This document shows positions 35,149 to 42,551 of a stretch of DNA of 46,019 nt, one piece after another. The first letter of the stretch is position 1. The number at the start of each line of letters is the position of its first letter. The position numbers were made by a program, and so were the translations under genes. Source of the stretch: HGM11416 sp034104345 (GTDB lineage Bacteria > Bacillota > Clostridia > Christensenellales > Borkfalkiaceae); contig JAXEDY010000027.1 in NCBI GenBank assembly GCA_034104345.1, forward strand, positions 1 to 46,019. Reading direction: 5' to 3'. The notes under the pieces were generated by a model. It saw nothing but the letters and a program-made list of their open reading frames with translations. It searched no databases and was not told the DNA's origin.

Positions 35149-35721
35149 ATGTTTGAACGCATAAAACAATTTAAAAAACTTTCCGAAGAAATTAAAAATT
35201 TAAGCCGCGAGCGCGAAAAAGAACTCGGCGGCAACGTTTTAGAAATCTGTGTTGCAGACGACGGCGACTTTTTATCGCCTTATTCGCCGAACGGCTCGCC
35301 CCTTATAAGCGGCGAAATCGTTGAATTTATCGACCATAACGTAAAGCGGCTCGATCCGAGCGAAAAAATGAAAATCGTTATAAAAAGCGATTGCATTTCA
35401 GACGACGAAAAACCCATTTACGAAAACGCCGTAAAAAATTATTATCACGCCGAATTTTTGCAGGCGGCAAGGGGGCTAAAACGTAACACCGTTTTAACCG
35501 TAGCCATGACGATAACCGCCGCGATTATTTTCGCGCTTGCCGTAGTTTTGGATAAATTAAGCGTCGATTCGGTAATTTTGAACATGATCGACGTCGTTGC
35601 ATGGGTGTTCATGTGGGAAGCCGCCGATATATTCTTTTTCAGGCGCAACGAATTAAAGTTAAATCGCGTTCGCGCGTTTAACATAATCCGCTCCGAAATA
35701 ATTTTCGAAAAACTTAAATAA
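35149..35721 (+). CDS. Small membrane protein of unknown function
   Basis: A 190-residue protein with a strong SD (AAAGGAG). The N-terminal 110 residues are soluble and charged (coiled-coil-like helix about 1-25, then a mixed region with IVIKSDCISDDEKP). Two closely spaced membrane segments follow at about 118-138 (VLTVAMTITAAIIFALAVVL) and about 145-165. The tail is basic. I do not recognise the family. It is separated from the upstream lipoprotein by 79 bp and ends at a terminator. Confidence 0.7.
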   Translation: MFERIKQFKKLSEEIKNLSREREKELGGNVLEICVADDGDFLSPYSPNGSPLISGEIVEFIDHNVKRLDPSEKMKIVIKSDCISDDEKPIYENAVKNYYHAEFLQAARGLKRNTVLTVAMTITAAIIFALAVVLDKLSVDSVILNMIDVVAWVFMWEAADIFFFRRNELKLNRVRAFNIIRSEIIFEKLK

Positions 35722-35733
35722 ATAACAAAAAAT

Positions 35734-35763
35734 CGTCGTGAAATTTTTTACGACGTTTTTTTA
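35734..35763 (+). terminator. Intrinsic terminator
   Basis: CGTCGT (35734-35739) pairs with ACGACG (35750-35755), followed by a run of seven T with a flanking A-rich left side. It ends the membrane-protein transcript. Confidence 0.8.
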
Positions 35764-35826
35764 TGCATAAAAATATTTTTGCCGAATTATCGGCTGAAAA
35801 ATGATGAAAAATTTTTAATTTCCATA

Positions 35827-35855
35827 TTGACAAAAATCGATAATCATGATAGAAT
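35827..35855 (+). promoter_or_regulatory. Strong sigma-A promoter of the small secreted-protein gene
   Basis: TTGACA (35827-35832), 17 nt, TAGAAT (35850-35855). Predicted +1 is near 35862, which leaves a leader of only about 15 nt before the ATT codons at 35876/35879. Confidence 0.8.
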
Positions 35856-35878
35856 GAGAGCGAGATAAGTGGAGCATT

Positions 35879-36151
35879 ATTCAAATTTTAAATTTTATAC
35901 GCTTATTTGCATGTTTGCTATGCACCCTTACGCTCTGTTTGTTTGTGGGCGGAAAAACGTTGAAAGTTAAAGCGGATGAAGCTTATAACTTTGCAAACAT
36001 TACAGAAGAAGAAAGTTTAGAATTTTTAGCCTACCATAATGTTGAAATCCCTGCTATTCTTCATGGAAATCGAGAAGAAATCGGAAAATTTACACAAAAC
36101 GCTATTAAATTGGTTTATGAAAACCATTATTGCCACGATATTGCTGCGTAA
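35879..36151 (+). CDS. Small putative secreted protein with unusual start
   Basis: A reading frame of about 90 codons with a signal-peptide-like start (LNFIRLFACLLCTLTLCLF), then a soluble part (about 55 residues) with SLEFLAYHNVEIPAIL and ending in HYCHDIAA. No in-frame ATG exists after the upstream stop at 35855. Candidate starts are ATT 35876/35879 just after GTGGAG, or TTG 35915 without an SD. An ATG at 35911 is one frame off, so a single frameshift is an alternative. The promoter immediately upstream is excellent. The second half uses fewer of the GCG/TTC/AAC codons seen in its neighbours, suggesting a different origin. I do not recognise the family. Confidence 0.45.
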   Translation: MQILNFIRLFACLLCTLTLCLFVGGKTLKVKADEAYNFANITEEESLEFLAYHNVEIPAILHGNREEIGKFTQNAIKLVYENHYCHDIAA

Positions 36152-36206
36152 AATTTGCGTGTTATGCGCGGAGTAAACGGCGTAAATAATAAAAACTAAA
36201 TAATTT

Positions 36207-36244
36207 AAAAGTGCCGTTAATCGACTTATAGCGGCACTTTTTTA
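36207..36244 (+). terminator. Best-formed copy of the dispersed hairpin repeat, bidirectional terminator
   Basis: AAAAGTGCCG pairs perfectly with CGGCACTTTT over 10 bp around the loop TTAATCGACTTATAG, and T-runs flank it in both directions. It separates the small secreted-protein gene from the convergent hypothetical gene at 36350. Confidence 0.85.
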
Positions 36245-36349
36245 ATTTTTGTTTTGTTTTTATCGGGTTTACGTTTTTCTGTGCGGGTGTTTATATGCAC
36301 CGACCGAAAAAGGCTTACGCAAAATAATTTTTCAGTTAAATATTTCGGT

Positions 36350-36787
36350 TTAAATATATTTTTTCAAATTTTCTTCGCAGGTTTCTTCAAAGGTTTTAAG
36401 CCGCTCGATAAGTTCTAAAACGTCTTTATCGTAAACGTGCCCGTTTTCGGATACGTCGCGGATAAGTTCGGTAACGCCCATAATCGTGCCTTTTAAGGTC
36501 ATTTCGGCAATGTGCGAATCGGAATCGTCCATTAACGTTTTCATTTTTATCGAAGCCGCAACCATCGATTTTTTCATGCCGTTTACGTCGGTTATTTCAA
36601 CGCCTTTGTTTTTTGCCAAAATTTCGAAATCGGTTAAAATTTTTTCGTAACCGTCGCGTTCTGAAAGCAGTTCTTCTTTAAGCCCGCCTTTCGCTTTTTC
36701 GATAACGTCGTCGAGCGAAACGAGTGCCATCTGCGCGTTCTGATAGCCGTTTTTAATTGCCGTTTCGTTTAATTTTTGATTTTCCAT
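36350..36787 (-). CDS. Hypothetical helical protein
   Basis: A 145-residue soluble protein, predicted almost entirely helical, possibly a four-helix bundle: segments around LNETAIKNGYQNAQMALVSL, ERDGYEKILTDFEILAKN, DVNGMKKSMVAASIKM and TFEETCEENLKKYI. I chose ATG 36787 because AGGAG precedes it by 10 nt; the open frame extends 30 codons upstream without an SD. Similar small helical proteins in Clostridia are of unknown role. It is divergent from the rplU leader. Confidence 0.7.
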   Translation of the reverse strand: MENQKLNETAIKNGYQNAQMALVSLDDVIEKAKGGLKEELLSERDGYEKILTDFEILAKNKGVEITDVNGMKKSMVAASIKMKTLMDDSDSHIAEMTLKGTIMGVTELIRDVSENGHVYDKDVLELIERLKTFEETCEENLKKYI

Positions 36788-36870
36788 AAAAAAATTGCTC
36801 CTAAAATTCGTTTTTATAACCCAATTATTGCCCAAAGCGATATTTTTATTCGTTAAAGGGGTAAAATCGT

Positions 36871-36899
36871 TTGACAAACTGCGTGAAATTTGTTATTAT
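36871..36899 (+). promoter_or_regulatory. Promoter of the rplU-rpmA operon
   Basis: TTGACA (36871-36876), 17 nt, TATTAT (36894-36899). The predicted transcript starts near 36906, about 100 nt before rplU. Confidence 0.8.
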
Positions 36900-36905
36900 T
36901 GTTTA

Positions 36906-37000
36906 GACCGCTCGGATCAGGCTTTAAGTGCGCGGGTTGCCGATTTTTATCGGAGCGCGCCGCCGATTTTTTTCCGGCGAGATTAGACAGGAGGATAATT
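36906..37000 (+). ncRNA. L21-type ribosomal-protein leader
   Basis: The leader between the promoter and rplU contains nested hairpins: CCGAT/ATCGG within GCGCG/CGCGC, then CGCCG/CGGCG next to the SD AGGAGGA. Position and layout agree with the L21 leader that mediates autoregulation in Firmicutes. I recognise it by context and structure, not by a full alignment. Confidence 0.6.
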
Positions 37001-37006
37001 TGTAAG

Positions 37007-37315
37007 ATGTATGCAATTATCGAAAACGGAAGCAAACAATACACCGCAAAAGTAGGCGACGTCATCAGATTTGAAAAACTGAAAGCAAACGTCGGCGAAA
37101 ACGTCGAATTCAACGTTCTTCTCGTATCCGACGACAACGGCATTAAAGCCGGCAAAGACGTCGAAGGGTATAAGGCAATAGGCGAAGTTCTCGCGCAGGA
37201 CAAAGCCAAAAAAGTTATCGTCTATAAATATAAGGCGAAAAAGAACGAAAGAAGAAAGCACGGTCACAGACAACCCTATACGGCTGTTAAGATCAGCGCT
37301 ATCGAAGAAAAATAA
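37007..37315 (+). CDS. rplU: 50S ribosomal protein L21
   Basis: A 102-residue L21 beginning MYAIIENGSKQYTAKVGD, with the conserved middle KVIVYKYKAKKNERRKHGHRQ and a C-terminal TAVKISAI. It binds 23S rRNA in the large subunit. The start at 37007 follows AGGAGGATAATTTGTAAG. rpmA follows after 16 bp, with no prp (ysxB) gene between. Confidence 0.97.
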   Translation: MYAIIENGSKQYTAKVGDVIRFEKLKANVGENVEFNVLLVSDDNGIKAGKDVEGYKAIGEVLAQDKAKKVIVYKYKAKKNERRKHGHRQPYTAVKISAIEEK

Positions 37316-37331
37316 GGAGAAATAATAGAAT

Positions 37332-37604
37332 ATGTTTTTAATTAGATTATTTGCTCATAAAAAAGGTGTAGGTAGCAGTAGAAACGGGCGCGACAGCGCG
37401 GCTAAACGTTTGGGCGTTAAACGTGCCGACGGGCAAAAAGTTCTGGCGGGCAGCATTCTCGTTCGTCAGCGCGGAACAAAAATTCACCCCGGCAACAACG
37501 TAGGTATCGGCAGCGACGATACGCTTTTCGCTCTTACCGACGGCGTAGTTAAATTCGAACGCCTTGGTAAAGATAAAAAGCAAGTAAGCATTTACGCCGA
37601 ATAA
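37332..37604 (+). CDS. rpmA: 50S ribosomal protein L27
   Basis: A 90-residue L27 with hallmark HKKGVGSSRNGRDSAAKRLG, and KVLAGSILVRQRGTKIHPG. The N-terminus carries an eight-residue extension (MFLIRLFA) ahead of HKKG. Firmicutes use such an extension, cleaved after Phe-Ala by the Prp protease, and the F-A at the junction is kept. The prp gene normally between rplU and rpmA is missing here. The SD GGAG is unusually far (12 nt) from the ATG. Confidence 0.97.
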   Translation: MFLIRLFAHKKGVGSSRNGRDSAAKRLGVKRADGQKVLAGSILVRQRGTKIHPGNNVGIGSDDTLFALTDGVVKFERLGKDKKQVSIYAE

Positions 37605-37630
37605 TTTAAGTTTTTACTAACAGTCTAAGC

Positions 37631-37668
37631 CAAAGCCGAAAGCAGTAGAAATATTGCTTTCGGCTTTG
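37631..37668 (+). terminator. Terminator after rpmA
   Basis: CAAAGCCGAAAGCA pairs perfectly with TGCTTTCGGCTTTG (14 bp) around a 10-nt loop, followed by a short T-rich stretch. This ends the rplU operon before the glycosylase gene. Confidence 0.75.
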
Positions 37669-37713
37669 TTCGTTTATAAATTTTTATTTTTTTACTTCGG
37701 AGTTTTTGGCGTT

Positions 37714-38676
37714 ATGGCTAAATTTTGCGTCGACGGCGAATTTTTTAACCCGACCGACACCTTGGAATGCGGGCAGGTTTTTCGTTATAAAAAAATAGAA
37801 AACGCCGCGGGTAATTGCGGCGGCGGTTGCTACGGTAGCCGTGACGGCGGTTTCTATGATGATTGCGGCGGTTTTTCTGGTAGCCGCGGCGGTTGCCACA
37901 GTAACGCCTATTACGTTTTTTCGGGCGATAAAGCCTGCCTTATATATTCAGACGGCGGAAAAACGGGTAAAGTTAAAACCGCGGTTGAATGTTTAAACGG
38001 CGACGAAGATTATTTTTATAACTACTTCGATTTGTCACGCGATTATTCGCAAATTTACGGTCGAGCCGCAAACAGCGAGTTCGAAATTTTAAAAAAGGCG
38101 GCAACGGCGGGCAAGGGCGTTCGCATTTTAAATCAGGATAGGGCGGAAGCGCTTTTGTCGTTTATAATTTCGCAGAACAACAATATTCCGCGCATACAAA
38201 AAACCATCGAAAAATTGTGCGCCGCCGCGGGCGAAAAACGTGAGTTCAACGGCGTTAAGTATTATTCTTTCCCTACGGTTTCGCAACTTGCGGGTAAAAC
38301 GTCCGATTTTTACAAATCGCTCGGTTTCGGCTACCGCGACGGTTATATGTGCGAAGCGGTTAAGATTTTAAACGGCGATTTTTTTAAAACCATCGAAAAC
38401 AAAAGCGGCGCAGAACTTAAAAAAAGCCTGCTTTCGATAAAAGGCGTGGGCGAAAAGGTTGCCGATTGCGCGCTTTTGTTCGGGTTTCACGATACCGGCA
38501 GTTTTCCTGTCGACGTGTGGCTCGAAAAAGTTTATAAGCAGGATTTTAAGGGAGAACTTACCGACCGCAAGAAAATTACCGAATATTTCACTTCTCTTTT
38601 CGGCGACGATTCGGGCTATTTTCAGCAGTATCTGTTTTATTATAAACGCTCGCTCGAAAAGACGCAAAAAGTATAA
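37714..38676 (+). CDS. ogg: OGG1-like 8-oxoguanine DNA glycosylase
   Basis: A 320-residue base-excision-repair glycosylase/lyase. The N-terminal domain starts FNPTDTLECGQVFRYKK. The HhH-GPD part includes FIISQNNNIPRIQKTIEKLC and LLSIKGVGEKVADCALLFGF, with catalytic Lys-248 followed 19 residues later by Asp-267 in FPVDVW, the same spacing as human OGG1 Lys-249/Asp-268. An unusual Gly/Cys-rich insert of about 35 residues (about 30-68) interrupts the N-terminal domain. Start chosen at 37714 for the conserved N-terminus; the SD CGGAG is rather distant (11 nt). Confidence 0.88.
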   Translation: MAKFCVDGEFFNPTDTLECGQVFRYKKIENAAGNCGGGCYGSRDGGFYDDCGGFSGSRGGCHSNAYYVFSGDKACLIYSDGGKTGKVKTAVECLNGDEDYFYNYFDLSRDYSQIYGRAANSEFEILKKAATAGKGVRILNQDRAEALLSFIISQNNNIPRIQKTIEKLCAAAGEKREFNGVKYYSFPTVSQLAGKTSDFYKSLGFGYRDGYMCEAVKILNGDFFKTIENKSGAELKKSLLSIKGVGEKVADCALLFGFHDTGSFPVDVWLEKVYKQDFKGELTDRKKITEYFTSLFGDDSGYFQQYLFYYKRSLEKTQKV

Positions 38677-38766
38677 GTGCAAAAAGTGTAATGCGCGCAA
38701 AATATATGAATCGCGCAAAAAATTCGTAAAGAGTAAAACGCGTTAAAAAAGTAAAGGGGGTGCTTA

Positions 38767-41667
38767 ATGGATAACGAAAAAAGCGCGGCTTTCGTGCAAA
38801 CGGGCGGCGAAAAAACAAGTTTTTTTAAAACCGAAAAATTCAAATCGTTTTTGTGCTATGCGCTTACTTCGCTTTTTGTGGCGGGATTGTTTGTTTTGTG
38901 CCTTGCGGTTTACGATATTTATCCGTTTTCGCAAACGTATATGTCGTCTTACGATTTAAACGCGCAGATAGCCCCGCTTTTAGAACACTTTTTCGACGTG
39001 TTCAGCGGTAAATCTTCGCTTTTTTATTCCTATTCGCTTGCCGGCGGAATGGATATGTTCGGTTCGCTCGTATACTGCGCCGTAAGCCCGTTTACCTTTA
39101 TATATCTGCTTTTCGGAAGCGGCAGGGCGTGCTACGCCACGAGTTTCGTGCTTCCGTTAAAACTTGTTTGCGTTGCCCTTTCGGCTCTTTATTATCTAAA
39201 CAAAAAGTTTAAAAGTTTACCGTGCGTCGTTAAATGCGCGCTTGCGGTCGCTTATACGTACTGCGGATATTTGTTCGTTGCAAACACCTATATAAACTGG
39301 GTAGATTTGCTTATTTATATGCCGTTTTTGGCGGCAGGGTTCGAAAAATTGACAAAAAGCGGCAAAAAACTTGCTTTTGCGGTGCCGCTCGCGCTTATGT
39401 TTTACACCACTTTTTCGATAACCGCTTTTTCGCTTTTTATAATCTTTCCCATTTTAACCGCTTACGTTCTGCTTATTTTTAACAGGCAAAACTATCCGCT
39501 TGAAAAACGCGCGCAGGTGTTAACGGATATTTGTTTTTCGCTTTTGCTTGCTATTGCGTTTGCGCTACCGGTGCTTTTTCCGTCGTTTATGGCGTTTTCT
39601 TCGTCCGAACGAAAGGGCGGATTTTTCGATAACCTGATGAATCCGCTTTCGGCAAACGCGCTTTATGCTAAATTTTCGTATATTTTAACCGATTCGTTTG
39701 CGGTTATTTTAACTCTTTTATATTTTGCGCGGCACGGGCTCGGCAATCGGAAATCAAAGTTTTTGTTCATTTGTCTGTTTGTTACGATGCTTCCCGTTTT
39801 AATCGACGAAAGCATGATTTTGCTTAACTTCGGCTCGTATATGAGTTACGCTTTGCGCTTCGGCTTTTTAAACGGATTTTATTTCTTTTTTGTTGCGGCA
39901 ACTTATTTAAACGAAACGTTCGAAAACGAAGCCCGCGCAAAAATTAAGGGGAAAAGTGAAAAAGCGAGTGAGTTTTCGGGTGAAAACGTTCAGACTATAA
40001 ACGACGGTGAAGTTGAAAACCATAAAAAAACCGGCGCCGCTTCGCGTTTTTGGGGGCGGATTGCGGCAAACAAATCGATTTATATTTCTTGCCTTGTCGT
40101 GGTTTGCGCAGGAGTTTTTATTGGGTGGTATTTCCTTTACGAAGGTGTAAAAAGCGAAACTTTCGTTAAATATTTCGCAAGCAGATTCGCTCATTCTTTG
40201 GGAGGGCTTGAGGTTACTTCGCTTTTAACGGCGGGCGTTCTTCTGGTTTTTGCCGCAGGGCTTCCGTTCGTTATAAAAGGCAAACTTTCGAAAACTCCGT
40301 TTATAATCGCCTGCGTGGTCGTTCTTGCGGGGCAAACGTTGTTTTACGATTATGCACTTACGAAAGGCAATTCGAACAGTTATTCCGACCTTGCCGAAAT
40401 AGGCGGTATAACCAAACGGATAGACGAAAACGGCGACGGTTACGGCAGAACAAAACTTAACTGGGATTACGTTTCGGCAGACGCGCCGCTTACACTTCAT
40501 ACAAATTCGTTTTCGGTATTCTCATCTCTTGCCGATAAACGCAATTTTGCGCCCATGCACTTTTTCGGTTACGGCGGAAACGGCAAAAACGTTATTCGCA
40601 GTTATAAAGGAACTATGCTCGGCGACTGCCTGCTTGGGTTCGACTATTTAATAACAAAATCGGGCGGCAACGGGCTGCCTTGTTATAGCGAAAAGCCCGC
40701 CTATAGGTCGATTAACGGCACTTACACGGCTTACAAAAACGAATGGAGCATGCCGCATGCCTTTAAAGTGAACGGGGCGGATTTAGGTTCGCTTGATAAA
40801 AAAGACGCACAAAGTTATAACAAACTTTTAAATTTTTTGTGCGCGGGTGAAAGCGTTAACGAATATGCCGCCACGCCTTCGAAAATAAGTTTCAAAGAAA
40901 CCGAAGGCGTTGTTAGCGTGCGCTTTAAATACGAAGTTTCGGGCGATATGTTTATCGTCTGTAACGTTCCCGAAGAATATAAAGCAAAATATTGTATCGG
41001 AAGTTGGGATAGCGACGCCGCCGAAGATTTAAGTGCGGGGTGCGTGGTTCGCACGGGGCACGGAAGCGGATACAGCTATTCGATATATTTTAAGGCGAGA
41101 AACGGTTTCGATTTGCAAAAAATCGAAAAAAAAGAAATAGCAAAATGGTTTTCGTCGTTTATAGTAAGCGACGAAAGCGTTAAAAAAATAAGCGAAAAAG
41201 CGCAAAAAAACGCGGCAAAAATCACTTTGGCTCCGAACGTTATAACAGCCGAAACAGATGCCGAAAACGGCGAATATCTGTTTTTAAATTATATTTCGCT
41301 TAAAGGTCATACCGCTTACGTCAACGGCAAAAAAACCGAACTTATCGATAACGGTTTGAATTTTATGCTCGTAAAACTCGAAAGCGGGCATAATACGGTA
41401 AAAATCGTTTATCGTTCGCCTTATATAAATTATATCGTCATCGGTATCGCGGCGGGCGCGGTAATAGTTTTACTCGTCTTTATCGTTTATCGTAAAAAGA
41501 AGATTTTTAGCGCGCTTATAAAACCCGTTTATTACGCCGCGCTCGGTTTGTCGGCTGTAATAATCGCGTTCTTTTTCGTAATGCCTACGATTTTGTTTGT
41601 TTTTAAAGCGATTAAGTCGGGCATTGCTTCGGTTATCGACACGTTTAAAAGATATCTTTTTAAGTGA
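38767..41667 (+). CDS. YfhO-family large membrane protein
   Basis: A 966-residue integral membrane protein. About 13-14 membrane segments are visible: the first at about 27-50, a series between 85 and 360, two more at about 440-510, and the last two near the C-terminus. YfhO-family features include YDLNAQIAPLLEHFFDVFSG and, in the outer loop, an aromatic-rich beta domain with TAYKNEWSMPHAFKV and YVNGKKTEL (about residues 640-890). YfhO proteins resemble polyprenyl-phosphate-dependent glycosyltransferases and have been linked to lipoteichoic-acid glycosylation in Bacillus relatives. The SD AAGGGGGTG precedes the ATG. A copy of the dispersed hairpin core lies in frame at 40700-40723. Confidence 0.85.
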   Translation: MDNEKSAAFVQTGGEKTSFFKTEKFKSFLCYALTSLFVAGLFVLCLAVYDIYPFSQTYMSSYDLNAQIAPLLEHFFDVFSGKSSLFYSYSLAGGMDMFGSLVYCAVSPFTFIYLLFGSGRACYATSFVLPLKLVCVALSALYYLNKKFKSLPCVVKCALAVAYTYCGYLFVANTYINWVDLLIYMPFLAAGFEKLTKSGKKLAFAVPLALMFYTTFSITAFSLFIIFPILTAYVLLIFNRQNYPLEKRAQVLTDICFSLLLAIAFALPVLFPSFMAFSSSERKGGFFDNLMNPLSANALYAKFSYILTDSFAVILTLLYFARHGLGNRKSKFLFICLFVTMLPVLIDESMILLNFGSYMSYALRFGFLNGFYFFFVAATYLNETFENEARAKIKGKSEKASEFSGENVQTINDGEVENHKKTGAASRFWGRIAANKSIYISCLVVVCAGVFIGWYFLYEGVKSETFVKYFASRFAHSLGGLEVTSLLTAGVLLVFAAGLPFVIKGKLSKTPFIIACVVVLAGQTLFYDYALTKGNSNSYSDLAEIGGITKRIDENGDGYGRTKLNWDYVSADAPLTLHTNSFSVFSSLADKRNFAPMHFFGYGGNGKNVIRSYKGTMLGDCLLGFDYLITKSGGNGLPCYSEKPAYRSINGTYTAYKNEWSMPHAFKVNGADLGSLDKKDAQSYNKLLNFLCAGESVNEYAATPSKISFKETEGVVSVRFKYEVSGDMFIVCNVPEEYKAKYCIGSWDSDAAEDLSAGCVVRTGHGSGYSYSIYFKARNGFDLQKIEKKEIAKWFSSFIVSDESVKKISEKAQKNAAKITLAPNVITAETDAENGEYLFLNYISLKGHTAYVNGKKTELIDNGLNFMLVKLESGHNTVKIVYRSPYINYIVIGIAAGAVIVLLVFIVYRKKKIFSALIKPVYYAALGLSAVIIAFFFVMPTILFVFKAIKSGIASVIDTFKRYLFK
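40700..40723 (+). repeat. Dispersed hairpin repeat core within a coding region
   Basis: The 22-nt stretch TATAGGTCGATTAACG plus GCACTT matches the reverse complement of the copy at 36211 with one mismatch. It is read in frame within the YfhO gene as part of YRSINGTY, just before the conserved Tyr-Lys-Asn motif. Confidence 0.6.
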
Positions 41668-41680
41668 GTGTTTAAATCCG

Positions 41681-41713
41681 AAAGTGCCGTTAACGGGCTT
41701 ATAGCCCCGCTTA
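41681..41713 (+). repeat. Dispersed hairpin repeat after the YfhO gene
   Basis: AAAGTGCCGTTAACGGGCTT followed by ATAGCCCCGCTTA lies 13 nt after the YfhO stop codon. It is related to the copy at 36207 but with the stem altered (GGGGC/GCCC); a T-run follows about 10 nt later. Probably a weak terminator. Confidence 0.6.
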
Positions 41714-41750
41714 TTTGAATTTTTTTGTTGAAATTTGCCTATAAAAACGC

Positions 41751-41780
41751 CGCTATACATGCGTATGCGCGTGTGTAGCG
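41751..41780 (+). other. 13-bp hairpin upstream of the rpmG promoter
   Basis: CGCTATACATGCG pairs with CGCGTGTGTAGCG (two G-U pairs) around the loop TATG. It has no T-run and lies 66 bp before the rpmG -35. It may be a terminator-like stem or an operator. Confidence 0.5.
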
Positions 41781-41845
41781 CGCGCATTATAAATAAAAAT
41801 TTTTAAAAAATCGGCGCAAAAAAGCAAAAAAACGCCTAAAAATCG

Positions 41846-41874
41846 TTGACAATAAAATCAAGATATAGTAAAAT
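41846..41874 (+). promoter_or_regulatory. Promoter of the rpmG-secE-nusG operon
   Basis: TTGACA (41846-41851), 17 nt, TAAAAT (41869-41874). The leader before rpmG is about 85 nt. Confidence 0.8.
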
Positions 41875-41963
41875 GAAAATAACATCTCGGATACGGGGTG
41901 TTAATTTTATGTTAAAATAAGTTTGCCGCGGCTGTTAAGCGGGCGGTAAACGGGAAGGCAAAT

Positions 41964-42128
41964 ATGGCGTCTAAAGGAACCAGAACAAAAATCACTCTTG
42001 CATGCACCGAATGCAAACAACGCAATTACGACGTATACAAGAACAAGAAGAACACTCCCGACAGGCTCGAACTCAACAAATATTGCCCGTTCTGCAAAAA
42101 GCACACCGCTCACAAAGAAACGAAGTAA
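41964..42128 (+). CDS. rpmG: 50S ribosomal protein L33
   Basis: A 54-residue L33 (MASKGTRTKITLACTECKQR...), with the zinc-type Cys pairs CTEC and CPFC. It precedes secE as in most Firmicutes. The SD-like GGGAAGG lies before the ATG. Confidence 0.95.
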   Translation: MASKGTRTKITLACTECKQRNYDVYKNKKNTPDRLELNKYCPFCKKHTAHKETK

Positions 42129-42238
42129 TTTCGTTTTTGCGGTTCGTTCGTGCGGGCTCCGCACGAAAAAAATTTGCTTTGTAAGCGGCAAAATTGCTTG
42201 ATAAATCGGGCAAACTATCAATTTTTTAAAGGTGTATT

Positions 42239-42541
42239 ATGAGCGAAGAAACCAAAAACGTTCAACCCGCTGCTGCGGATAATTCGAAAGCTGCGGCGAA
42301 TAACGCAAAAAAACAAGCGAATAAAAACAAAAAACCCAACGCTTTCGTCCGTTTTTTCAGATGGATAGGCAGAAAGGGCAAAGAGATCTTTTCGGAACTT
42401 AAAAAGGTTACATGGCCTACTTTTCCCAAGGTTGTTAAACAAACCGGGGTGGTTTTAGGCGTAATTTTGGTCTTTTTGATTTTTGTAACCGCGGTTGACT
42501 TGGGGTTGCAGGAACTTCTTAAACTTGTCACCAACTCTTGA
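42239..42541 (+). CDS. secE: Preprotein translocase subunit SecE
   Basis: A 100-residue single-membrane-segment protein. The conserved FSELKKVTWPTFPKVVKQT precedes the hydrophobic segment VVLGVILVFLIFVTAVDLG. The Ala/Lys/Asn-rich N-terminal 35 residues are an extension. It stabilises SecY in the Sec translocon. SD AAAGGTG. Confidence 0.96.
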   Translation: MSEETKNVQPAAADNSKAAANNAKKQANKNKKPNAFVRFFRWIGRKGKEIFSELKKVTWPTFPKVVKQTGVVLGVILVFLIFVTAVDLGLQELLKLVTNS

Positions 42542-42551
42542 GGATAAGATA

